5,148 bases of DNA from Nanobdellota archaeon (GTDB taxonomy: Archaea > Nanobdellota > Nanobdellia > Woesearchaeales > GW2011-AR15). A program made the translations under genes and the position numbers. Every line of letters begins with the position of its first letter. Positions within the stretch are counted from its first letter, which is position 1. Below are positions 1 to 5,148 of the stretch, piece after piece. Where the stretch lies: the NCBI GenBank assembly GCA_013335235.1, contig JAAXVZ010000117.1, forward strand, positions 1 through 5,148. The letters are read 5' to 3'. The notes under the pieces are model-generated. The model worked only from the letters and a program-made list of their open reading frames with translations. It did not search any database and was not told the DNA's origin.

Positions 1-153
1 GGGCAAATAGATGGTCCTGCTGGAGTAGAAGGTGTTTTAGACGGGACAATTGATCAAAAAATGTTTCCAGAGATCAGACGAGCAGTAAGTGGCGGATATT
101 ATGGTTCAATTGAGGATGCACCAGGTTACTTGCCTGTATATTATCAGAGATAA
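1..153 (+). CDS. C-terminal 50 residues of an unrecognised protein (5' end outside window)
   Basis: Frame 1 is open from the first base to a TAA at 151-153. It gives 50 residues that begin GQIDGPAGVEGV and end GYLPVYYQR. The fragment is rich in Gly and Tyr and has no hydrophobic segment long enough to span a membrane. I do not recognise the family. It is accepted as coding because the frame is uninterrupted, the composition is protein-like, and a T-tract follows the stop at once, as expected at an archaeal gene end. It converges on the Fic-like gene, with 14 bases between the two stop codons. The start and most of the protein lie before the window, so function cannot be assigned. Confidence 0.6.
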   Translation, partial: GQIDGPAGVEGVLDGTIDQKMFPEIRRAVSGGYYGSIEDAPGYLPVYYQR

Positions 154-165
154 TTTGCTTTTTTT
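154..165 (+). terminator. T-tract terminator after the first gene
   Basis: The plus strand reads TTTGCTTTTTTT right after the TAA stop, including seven consecutive T. Archaeal RNA polymerase terminates at such coding-strand T-tracts without needing a hairpin. It sits in the short gap between two convergent genes. The call rests on composition and position only. Confidence 0.5.
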
Positions 166-167
166 AA

Positions 168-974
168 TTACATAAACCTATCATTCGCCTGCGTCAACAC
201 CTGCGCACCCCTATAATGAATATTCTCCGCATACATCAAGCTCATGCTCATCCTGTCAATCCTCATGAGGAGTGCGTCTTTCAGCCTTGAGTAATAATCA
301 TCGATATCTACATATTCAGACACAATCCTTGCCCATGGTGAGATTCTCGGGTTGATCAGATCTCTTGCACGGTTTTTCTTTAGATAGCTGTCAAATGGAC
401 CTGCGGATAGTACCTTCTCTATCTCTTCTGTCATTATTGTATCCAGTTCATGGACAGGATTTTTCTGTTTGTTCTCCACGAATTTTGGGAGGAACCCTTT
501 TCTTTGAAGGGTATAAGGTAATAATGCTCGGGATGATCTTCCTACTCCTTCGTACATAGGATGGGTTGCTGCTACAAAAGACATAGTCCATGAGGCAAGC
601 ATATATGTGCCAAATAGATTATGGCAATCTTTGGTAAGAACGTCATATTTGCTCTGCAACGGAGCGTAAATCTCCTCCAAATCAGTTGAGGCAGGAGATA
701 TGAAAAACAACCAGTCCCCTCTTATAGAAGTGAATGAAAGTGGATAGTCTTGCCTAAATTCACCAGGTTTTGCGTTGCCCAGCAGTTCTTGCGCTTCTGG
801 GCGCTCTATCGCATATCTTTTTGTAACACTAAGATCCCACCCCTCCATAGCTATCTTATGGATGCTTTTTATGGCTGATGTGAGTTTGTGGGTCTTTGCA
901 ATGGCAGGGAGCTCGTTATACATCGTATCCAGATTGAGCAACCTTTTATCGAGACAGGGCATGACATCGGCCAT
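168..974 (-). CDS. Divergent Fic-fold (Fic/DOC superfamily) protein with degenerate active-site motif
   Basis: The protein has 268 residues. Residues 138-149 read HPMYEGVGRSSR, in register with the Fic motif HPFx(D/E)GNGRxxR. Seven of the nine specified positions match: the catalytic His138, Pro139, metal-site Glu142, both Gly, Arg146 and Arg149. The Phe is Met140 and the Asn is Val144. The context fits as well. PGEFR at 70-74 and DWLFFISP at 88-95 resemble the substrate flap region, and LLPYTLQRKGF after the motif resembles the usual helix. Residues 43-49, MEGWDLS, resemble the N-terminal inhibitory helix of class II Fic proteins ((S/T)xxxE(G/N)), but the Ser position is Lys40. Fic enzymes usually transfer AMP, or less often another phosphate-containing group, to a protein hydroxyl. 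The Val at the anion-binding Asn makes the reaction here uncertain. The protein looks cytoplasmic, with no signal peptide. The ATG at 974 is chosen because a TATA-like box lies about 26 nt upstream; an internal ATG at 962 is the alternative. It lies 59 bp after top6A on the same strand. Fold assignment is fairly sure; activity and target are unknown. Confidence 0.72.
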   Translation of the reverse strand: MADVMPCLDKRLLNLDTMYNELPAIAKTHKLTSAIKSIHKIAMEGWDLSVTKRYAIERPEAQELLGNAKPGEFRQDYPLSFTSIRGDWLFFISPASTDLEEIYAPLQSKYDVLTKDCHNLFGTYMLASWTMSFVAATHPMYEGVGRSSRALLPYTLQRKGFLPKFVENKQKNPVHELDTIMTEEIEKVLSAGPFDSYLKKNRARDLINPRISPWARIVSEYVDIDDYYSRLKDALLMRIDRMSMSLMYAENIHYRGAQVLTQANDRFM

Positions 975-992
975 AATCCTGGGAGAGGTTAT

Positions 993-1010
993 CTATTAAT
1001 AAATATTTAC
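993..1010 (-). promoter_or_regulatory. Candidate TATA-box promoter of the Fic-like gene
   Basis: The minus strand reads GTAAATATTTATTAATAG in the gap after top6A. The A/T-rich core is centred about 25-28 nt before the ATG at 974, the distance from an archaeal TATA box to its transcription start. Only AGGATT precedes the ATG, too close for a good Shine-Dalgarno site. A leaderless transcript starting at or near the ATG therefore fits best. It implies the gene can be transcribed apart from top6BA. Confidence 0.5.
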
Positions 1011-1033
1011 TTTGAAGTGGTAAATAAAAGGAA

Positions 1034-2122
1034 TCAAGGCAGCCAAGTCTTGTTGTTCTTCAACTTGTCAGGCAAATAGTTGCTCATGACGAAATTCAGC
1101 CCGTGCTGCGCCAAGGCCTGCTGCTCTGCCCTCTTCTTCATCTTGGTCATCTCGATCAGGGCTTTTTCCCAGAGCTTGTAGTGCTTCACGAACGGGTCGT
1201 TCTTTATGCCGTCCTTGATCCTCTTGATGTCAATCTCCTTCAATGGATGTGTAGGCAGCTTATAGTCGATGATATCCTGAGGAGTTATACCGAAGAATGT
1301 GGCCTGTGGCACGCAGAAGTACTTGTTTATATGAGCTGCATTTCCGCTGCCAACTTTCAGTGTCCTGTAGATGTTCAGGAATCCGTAAGGGTCACCGTCT
1401 GTAAAAACATAGACAGGCAGTTTCTTATCATCTGCAAGCCTCCTGATGAACCTTCTGCAAGCTCTTGTCGGGACTCCTCCCATAGATATCAGTATGCAGT
1501 TCGCCTGCTTCCAATATGTGTGCTTGACAAGCCTCTGGAACATACCTGCTGTCTCTATTGCCAGGATAAACTTTGCATTTGTCTCGAACTTCAGGTGCTC
1601 GACAGTGATAGGGATGGAATATGCGCCAGACCCGAACTTTGTGCAGTCTATCCTGAGCTCTTTCCCTGTCTCTGAGTCAATGTCTATTACAACGAGCTTG
1701 CCTGCGATATCCCCACCTTTCTCTTCAGGGATGAATCCAAGCTGCTCCCTGTTCACCATGAACATGGCTTCTACATCATCCATGACAGTATCTGACTCGA
1801 CCTGCTCATGGAAGCGTGCCTCGCCCCAGTTCTTGCTCACGTAATACGTTTCCCTCTTTGTCGCGATATCATCTGTCTCCACAAGGACTTTTGACAGCGC
1901 CATCATCTTGAGGGTCTGGGCAAATGTCTTAACTGTCGACGCTGTGAGTGTACGCGACTTGAATTTGTTGTCCAGCTCGAAGTAGCCTATCTTATCATCA
2001 TAGGTGACGTTGGAAAGGCTTCGCAGTGGCATCGACACTTCAGGCTTCTCCTCTTTTATTATCTCATCATATATGTTTCCTGAAATCCTTTTTATCTTGT
2101 CCGGGACTGTCTCTTCTGCCAT
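1034..2122 (-). CDS. top6A: DNA topoisomerase VI subunit A (catalytic, Spo11-like)
   Basis: Top6A is the DNA-cleaving subunit of the A2B2 type IIB topoisomerase, related to eukaryotic Spo11. The chosen start gives 362 residues, near the usual size of about 365-390. After an N-terminal segment (about 1-65), the winged-helix (CAP) domain carries the active-site pair in KRETYYVSKNW. The nucleophile is Tyr93 or Tyr94; I cannot say which from sequence alone. The Toprim domain follows. Its metal-binding Glu is probably Glu189 (AIETAGMFQRL), then GGVPTRACRRF at about 215-225, then the acidic pair Asp242/Asp244 in FTDGDPYG. The C-terminus ends NNKTWLP before TGA. The ATG at 2122 lies one base after the top6B stop and 7 nt after GAGGAGGAG, an excellent ribosome binding site. 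An in-frame ATG at 2194 would add 24 basic residues and overlap top6B by 71 bases, so it is disfavoured. All key residues are present and the gene looks intact. Confidence 0.96.
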   Translation of the reverse strand: MAEETVPDKIKRISGNIYDEIIKEEKPEVSMPLRSLSNVTYDDKIGYFELDNKFKSRTLTASTVKTFAQTLKMMALSKVLVETDDIATKRETYYVSKNWGEARFHEQVESDTVMDDVEAMFMVNREQLGFIPEEKGGDIAGKLVVIDIDSETGKELRIDCTKFGSGAYSIPITVEHLKFETNAKFILAIETAGMFQRLVKHTYWKQANCILISMGGVPTRACRRFIRRLADDKKLPVYVFTDGDPYGFLNIYRTLKVGSGNAAHINKYFCVPQATFFGITPQDIIDYKLPTHPLKEIDIKRIKDGIKNDPFVKHYKLWEKALIEMTKMKKRAEQQALAQHGLNFVMSNYLPDKLKNNKTWLP

Positions 2123-2123
2123 T

Positions 2124-3848
2124 TTAAAGCTCCTCCTCTGAACTCTCTTCATCATCCTCGGAGCCTTTCTTCTCCTCGTCAAAGTCGTAGTCATCCACGT
2201 CTGAATCCTCTCTCTTCAATTTAGGGCCATAATCACGTTTCAGGTCCTCTAGATCCTCCTTCTTGACAGACCTTGTCTTCTCAAGGACGACTCTCAGATG
2301 CTCTTCCAGCCTAGTCTTTTCCGCCGGGTCCAGTTTCAATATCTCCTGCAGCGCATCGCTTACATGTGTCAAGTATTTTGAGATATAATCAACTTTGTTC
2401 AGCTCGTGCGAGAGCCTTTTCTTCTTATTTAGATATTTGCCTAGCTCGCGCCCGACTTCCTGCAAAGCCAGTTTTATCTCCTTGATAATCTCAGGATAAT
2501 GTGCTATTGCCTCTTTTGCTTCTGATGTGAACGGCACCCATACAGATGCCATGTGTATCTGGAGGACGCAGCCGCCTATTGGCACACTGCCCTGGCTCTG
2601 CTTCAGGCCATATGATCTCCAATTTGTTGTTGCAATGGATTTTGTGACAGCGCATGCCCCCTGCTGATAGAGCAAAGGCACCCTGTTGGCGAACCTTAAT
2701 ATCTCTATCGGCTTATCTTCAGGCAGGTTTCCGCCATAAGCGATTGCCGCCTCTATTATGAAGGGATTGCCGCTGTAGACTACAGGCGGCCTTGTGCATG
2801 ATGCGTAGAACTCAGCGTTGATCTCTTTTTTCAGGCCTTTTTCTATAAGATCTTTTCCGATCGGAGAGATGCAGTCAGTCGGAGGGTTCATTATCTTAGT
2901 TTTCTTTATCCCTTCCATTATCTTCTCTGCCATCTCCCTGCTTATCTTATCAGGAGGTGTGCTTGGGAGGACCGCGGAATTCTCGCAGATCTCTTTTGCT
3001 GTCCCTGCGCCAACTCTTGAAAACTCGTTTGTCAAAAAGGACTGCAGGGTCCTGTATTCAGTGTGCTCAAGCATCTTCATGAGCCTTCCGAGCTCGACTC
3101 CATAAGGATGCGGCATTATCTCTTTTGGCTGCTTCGGCATCTCCTCAGTTGCGCGGACAAACATTATCTGGCTCCCTTGCGGAGGCTGGTATATCAATGT
3201 CACGTGAGGATTGATGATCGCTGTCTGTTTCAGATACTCGTCGACAGACTGGCTTCCTTTCAGGTACTGGCCTTCAAGGTCGATCTCAACTCTTGTTCCA
3301 TGTTCCTTGTGCCAGTCAATCTCTTTTTCAGATATGACAAGCGGCTGGTTAGTTGTAGTATCAAGCTTCAGGTCTATTTCATATGCAGGGTAGCTAGGTC
3401 CTATCCTTGAAGTTATCTTCGCTGGCCTTCCTGTAGTCAATTGGCCGTACATGACTGAAGCGGATATCCCTATTCCCTGCTGCCCTCTTGACTGCTTCAG
3501 CCTATGGAACTTGCTTCCATAGAGGAGCTTTGCGAATATCTTCGGTATCTGCTGCTTCACGATCCCTGGGCCATTGTCTTCTATGACAATCCTGAATCTT
3601 TCGTTTCCCATGTCTATTATCTCGACTATGATTTCAGGCAGCATGCTGGCTTCTTCGCAGGCATCAAGGGAGTTGTCAACAGCCTCTTTTACAGTCGTCA
3701 AAAGTGCTTTTTTCTTATTGTCGAACCCCAGGAGATGGCGGTTCTTCTCGAAAAACTCTGCAATCGATATCTCTCGCTGCTTTTTCGCGAGCTCTAGTGC
3801 TATTGGCTTTTTATCGTCGTTAGAATCAGGTGTTAGCTTCTGTTGCAT
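2124..3848 (-). CDS. top6B: DNA topoisomerase VI subunit B (GHKL ATPase)
   Basis: Top6B binds and hydrolyses ATP to gate strand passage by Top6A. The 574-residue product has the Bergerat (GHKL) ATPase fold. The N-box EAVDNSLDAC carries Glu55 and Asn59, the G1 box is DNGPGI at 91-96, and the G2/ATP-lid box is SRGQQGIGIS at 120-129. The H2TH segment follows at about 245-310. The transducer domain (about 320-500) contains NWRSYGLKQS at 409-418. This resembles the family WKxY element with Arg for Lys; Lys416 is the probable ATP-sensing switch lysine. The C-terminus is charged and probably helical, then ends in a very acidic tail (about 548-574: EDSDVDDYDFDEE and an E/S-rich end). I see no C-terminal Ig-like domain as in Methanosarcina. 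The ATG at 3848 is chosen because conserved sequence starts soon after it and AAAGG lies 4 nt upstream. The longer frame from 3998 would consume the promoter region and overlap the divergent gene. The first gene of the operon, it lies one base before top6A. Confidence 0.96.
   Translation of the reverse strand: MQQKLTPDSNDDKKPIALELAKKQREISIAEFFEKNRHLLGFDNKKKALLTTVKEAVDNSLDACEEASMLPEIIVEIIDMGNERFRIVIEDNGPGIVKQQIPKIFAKLLYGSKFHRLKQSRGQQGIGISASVMYGQLTTGRPAKITSRIGPSYPAYEIDLKLDTTTNQPLVISEKEIDWHKEHGTRVEIDLEGQYLKGSQSVDEYLKQTAIINPHVTLIYQPPQGSQIMFVRATEEMPKQPKEIMPHPYGVELGRLMKMLEHTEYRTLQSFLTNEFSRVGAGTAKEICENSAVLPSTPPDKISREMAEKIMEGIKKTKIMNPPTDCISPIGKDLIEKGLKKEINAEFYASCTRPPVVYSGNPFIIEAAIAYGGNLPEDKPIEILRFANRVPLLYQQGACAVTKSIATTNWRSYGLKQSQGSVPIGGCVLQIHMASVWVPFTSEAKEAIAHYPEIIKEIKLALQEVGRELGKYLNKKKRLSHELNKVDYISKYLTHVSDALQEILKLDPAEKTRLEEHLRVVLEKTRSVKKEDLEDLKRDYGPKLKREDSDVDDYDFDEEKKGSEDDEESSEEEL
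2130..2138 (-). promoter_or_regulatory. Strong Shine-Dalgarno site for top6A inside the top6B tail
   Basis: The minus strand reads GAGGAGGAG, then CTTTAAA, then the ATG at 2122. The repeat encodes the Glu-Glu-Glu just before the last residue of Top6B. It contains GGAGG and AGGAG matches to the 16S rRNA 3' end, 7-9 nt from the top6A ATG. It decides the top6A start and suggests coupled translation of the two subunits. Confidence 0.8.
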
Positions 3849-3869
3849 ATTACCTTTGAAAAAGGAGGG

Positions 3870-3881
3870 GTTTTTAAAATC
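3870..3881 (-). promoter_or_regulatory. Candidate TATA box for top6BA
   Basis: The minus strand reads GATTTTAAAAAC, centred about 27 nt before the top6B ATG at 3848, a spacing that would give a nearly leaderless mRNA. A second A/T-rich candidate, AATATAAAATAT, lies on the same strand at 3909-3920. It would give a leader of about 40 nt that includes the AAAGG ribosome site. Sequence alone does not decide between them. Confidence 0.4.
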
Positions 3882-3908
3882 TGCGTTTTGTGAAAATATC
3901 CAAGGAAG

Positions 3909-3920
3909 ATATTTTATATT
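3909..3920 (+). promoter_or_regulatory. TATA box for the acyltransferase, possibly shared with top6BA
   Basis: The plus strand reads ATATTTTATATT after a purine-rich AAGGAAG that could act as the BRE (TFB recognition element). The TTTTATATT core is centred 27 nt before the ATG at 3943, so a leaderless transcript is likely. No Shine-Dalgarno match precedes that ATG. The element is near-symmetric in composition and may also work toward top6B on the other strand. Confidence 0.5.
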
Positions 3921-3942
3921 ATGAACAATTTTCAGATAGTAT

Positions 3943-4464
3943 ATGTTGCCAGAAGTAAAGAATTTTCTCAGAAGCAAGGAAACGTTATTGACAATCAAGC
4001 ATCAAGGGAGGAAACAGCCAGGATTATCTTACACAGATTATTATTCTGTAATCTCAAATGCCTTCACATACATCTGTTTCCAGATATTGAGGCACTTCCC
4101 GTGCGGTGAAATGAAGAATTCATTATATCGCCTCTTCGGAGTCAAGATAGGAAAAGAAGTATTGATTGGTGTAGATGTGATGATAGACCCCTTCTATCCA
4201 AGCCAAATCAGCATAATGGACGGAGCGGCGATCGGGTGGGGTGCAAGGATACTTGCCCATGAATCCACGATGACGCATTTTAGGATAGGGAAAGTGACAA
4301 TCGGGAAAAAATCCATGGTAGGGTCTTTCTCTACAGTCAGGTCAGGCATTACTATCGGAAATAACGCAACTATCGCAATGTGCTCATTTGTCAATAAGGA
4401 TGTACCGGATAATGGGTTTGTTGGAGGGGTCCCAGCAAGAGGTATAGTTAAACACAAAGCCTAA
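3943..4464 (+). CDS. Left-handed beta-helix (hexapeptide repeat) acyltransferase
   Basis: This 173-residue protein belongs to the WbbJ/maltose O-acetyltransferase-like group, which mostly moves an acetyl group from acetyl-CoA to a sugar or similar acceptor. After a basic N-terminus (1-30) and a helical, partly hydrophobic segment (about 31-56), the family signature begins at LYRLFGVKIGKEVLIG (61-76). Imperfect hexapeptide repeats run to about 155, for example VTIGKK, GITIGN and NATIAM. His106 in ILAHEST matches the catalytic His of ILTHD-type motifs. The C-terminal GGVPARGIVKHK (161-172) is the typical closing motif. The upstream TATA spacing and the family's N-terminal region support the ATG at 3943; Met57 is an internal alternative. 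It is divergent from top6B and converges on the hydrolase with 14 bp between stops. Such enzymes usually act in surface glycan or metabolite modification, but nothing nearby identifies the acceptor. Confidence 0.85.
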   Translation: MLPEVKNFLRSKETLLTIKHQGRKQPGLSYTDYYSVISNAFTYICFQILRHFPCGEMKNSLYRLFGVKIGKEVLIGVDVMIDPFYPSQISIMDGAAIGWGARILAHESTMTHFRIGKVTIGKKSMVGSFSTVRSGITIGNNATIAMCSFVNKDVPDNGFVGGVPARGIVKHKA

Positions 4465-4478
4465 CATGATTCGCCTCT

Positions 4479-5148
4479 TCAGAAATTTTTCTTTAGGAAA
4501 TCAACTATCATTCTGTAGGATATAATCCTATGGATTGGGTTTTCCCAGTAATGCGATGCGTTCTTGATTATTTCAAGATTGCAGTCCCTGATACTTGCTG
4601 CAAGTTTCCTAACCTCTTCAGTTTCGACGATACGATCATGGTCTCCATGGATTATTAGGCAGGGGATGGCTAATTTTTTTGCAGCATCATTGATATCATA
4701 CCTTCTGAAATCGTCCATGAAAGAAAAATTGAGTTTTTTTTGAGTGAAAGGATTAATCGATTGGACATTAGCGAATCCTTTTATTTTCCAATCTTCAAAT
4801 CCCTTATCTTTTAGGATGCGCCTGAATGTCTTTTTTGGATCTACAAGCGGAGACACGCCAACATAGAGATTGATTCTTGAATCCATTGATGATTGAACAG
4901 CTCCGGCAAGGCCGCCCATGCTAAACCCGATGATTGCTAATCTCTGCTGGCCATTTTGCTTTTTTTCGTGCATGCAATCTATGGCCTCGCCAAGGTCTCG
5001 GATCTCTTTTGTCAGGGTCATGCTTTCAAACTTGCCTTCAGAGCAGCCATTGCCGGAAAAATCAAAGGTCAGAACCGCAATATCCTGCCGGCATATCATC
5101 AGGGGCAATAATTGATACCATTCCTTGCTCGTATTGAATCCGTGGCAG
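4479..5148 (-). CDS. Alpha/beta hydrolase, 5' end outside window
   Basis: The frame is open to the window edge, so the true start lies beyond 5148. The TTG at 5108 sits inside the conserved region and is not a credible start. The visible 222 complete residues begin CHGFNTSKEW, where HGF is the oxyanion-hole motif that follows the first core strand. FDFSGNGCSEGKFE comes next, then the nucleophile elbow GFSMGG (Ser codon at 4920-4922), HGDHDRIV with the acid Asp, and NASHYW with the catalytic His. All three triad residues are present. The pattern resembles COG1073/S33-type serine hydrolases, which include esterases, lipases and peptidases; the substrate cannot be predicted. The protein ends VDFLKKNF before TGA, with no membrane segment in the visible part. 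It converges on the acyltransferase. A run of eight A in the coding strand (4734-4741) encodes Gln-Lys-Lys and does not break the frame. Confidence 0.88.
   Translation of the reverse strand, partial: CHGFNTSKEWYQLLPLMICRQDIAVLTFDFSGNGCSEGKFESMTLTKEIRDLGEAIDCMHEKKQNGQQRLAIIGFSMGGLAGAVQSSMDSRINLYVGVSPLVDPKKTFRRILKDKGFEDWKIKGFANVQSINPFTQKKLNFSFMDDFRRYDINDAAKKLAIPCLIIHGDHDRIVETEEVRKLAASIRDCNLEIIKNASHYWENPIHRIISYRMIVDFLKKNF
4486..4494 (+). terminator. T-rich tract, possible terminator of the acyltransferase
   Basis: The plus strand reads TTTTTCTTT about 22 nt after the acyltransferase stop, inside the 3' end of the convergent hydrolase gene. This fits archaeal oligo-T termination. Longer T runs at 4674-4680 and 4734-4741 could act as backups. 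All of these are also A-rich coding sequence of the hydrolase (Lys codons), so the evidence is weak. Confidence 0.3.

Noticed and set aside
219..245. Class III C-terminal inhibitory motif in the Fic-like protein (SLMYAEN)
   Set aside because: The Ser is five residues before the Glu where the motif needs four, and the N-terminal match is better placed.
1103..1844. Long plus-strand open frames opposite top6A
   Set aside because: They are antisense shadows of a strongly conserved gene, with Cys/Leu/Ser-rich composition and no motifs.
2123..2194. 24-residue basic N-terminal extension of Top6A from an ATG at 2194
   Set aside because: It reads the acidic tail of top6B in another frame, giving Arg/Lys-rich sequence. 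The ATG at 2122 has a strong ribosome site and gives the usual family length.
3849..3998. 50-residue N-terminal extension of Top6B from an ATG at 3998
   Set aside because: It would overlap the divergent acyltransferase and cover the promoter region. Its composition is A/T-driven, and conserved Top6B sequence starts only after the ATG at 3848.
3921..4109. Plus-strand frame of 62 codons starting at 3921
   Set aside because: It overlaps the acyltransferase in another frame and shows no recognisable protein features.
4734..4741. Run of eight A/T as a programmed frameshift or sequencing error
   Set aside because: The hydrolase frame reads through it with conserved motifs on both sides, so no frameshift is needed.
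4479..5108. Complete hydrolase starting at TTG 5108
   Set aside because: The frame stays open upstream and encodes the conserved HGF oxyanion motif, so the gene is partial at the window edge.

Overview
The window looks archaeal. Its core is a two-gene operon for DNA topoisomerase VI (top6B then top6A, minus strand), the type IIB topoisomerase typical of archaea. Several genes have an A/T-rich TATA-like box centred about 25-28 nt before the start codon, the spacing expected for archaeal leaderless transcripts. The tight packing and the euryarchaeal/DPANN-like SRGQQGIG ATPase motif in Top6B suggest a small-genome euryarchaeon or a DPANN lineage such as Woesearchaeota. That lineage guess is an inference and is weak.

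Layout: the 3' end of an unrecognised plus-strand gene (1-153) ends in a T-tract and converges on a minus-strand gene (168-974). I read that second gene as a divergent Fic-fold protein (Fic motif HPMYEGVGRSSR). Next on the minus strand are top6A (1034-2122) and top6B (2124-3848), separated by one base. A 94-bp divergent promoter region follows, then a plus-strand left-handed beta-helix acyltransferase (3943-4464). That gene converges on a minus-strand alpha/beta hydrolase (4479 to the window edge), which is cut at its 5' end. No stretch over 300 bases lacks a gene. I saw no tRNA, rRNA, CRISPR array or insertion sequence.

How the genes relate: Top6B (GHKL ATPase and transducer) and Top6A (catalytic tyrosine and Toprim) together make the A2B2 enzyme that relaxes and decatenates DNA. 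The Fic-like gene lies directly downstream of top6A on the same strand, with its own candidate promoter. Some bacterial Fic proteins AMPylate the GHKL subunits of gyrase and topoisomerase IV, so a Fic-fold protein beside a GHKL topoisomerase is the most interesting association here. The functional link is only a hypothesis. The acyltransferase and hydrolase look like ordinary accessory enzymes with no visible tie to the topoisomerase.
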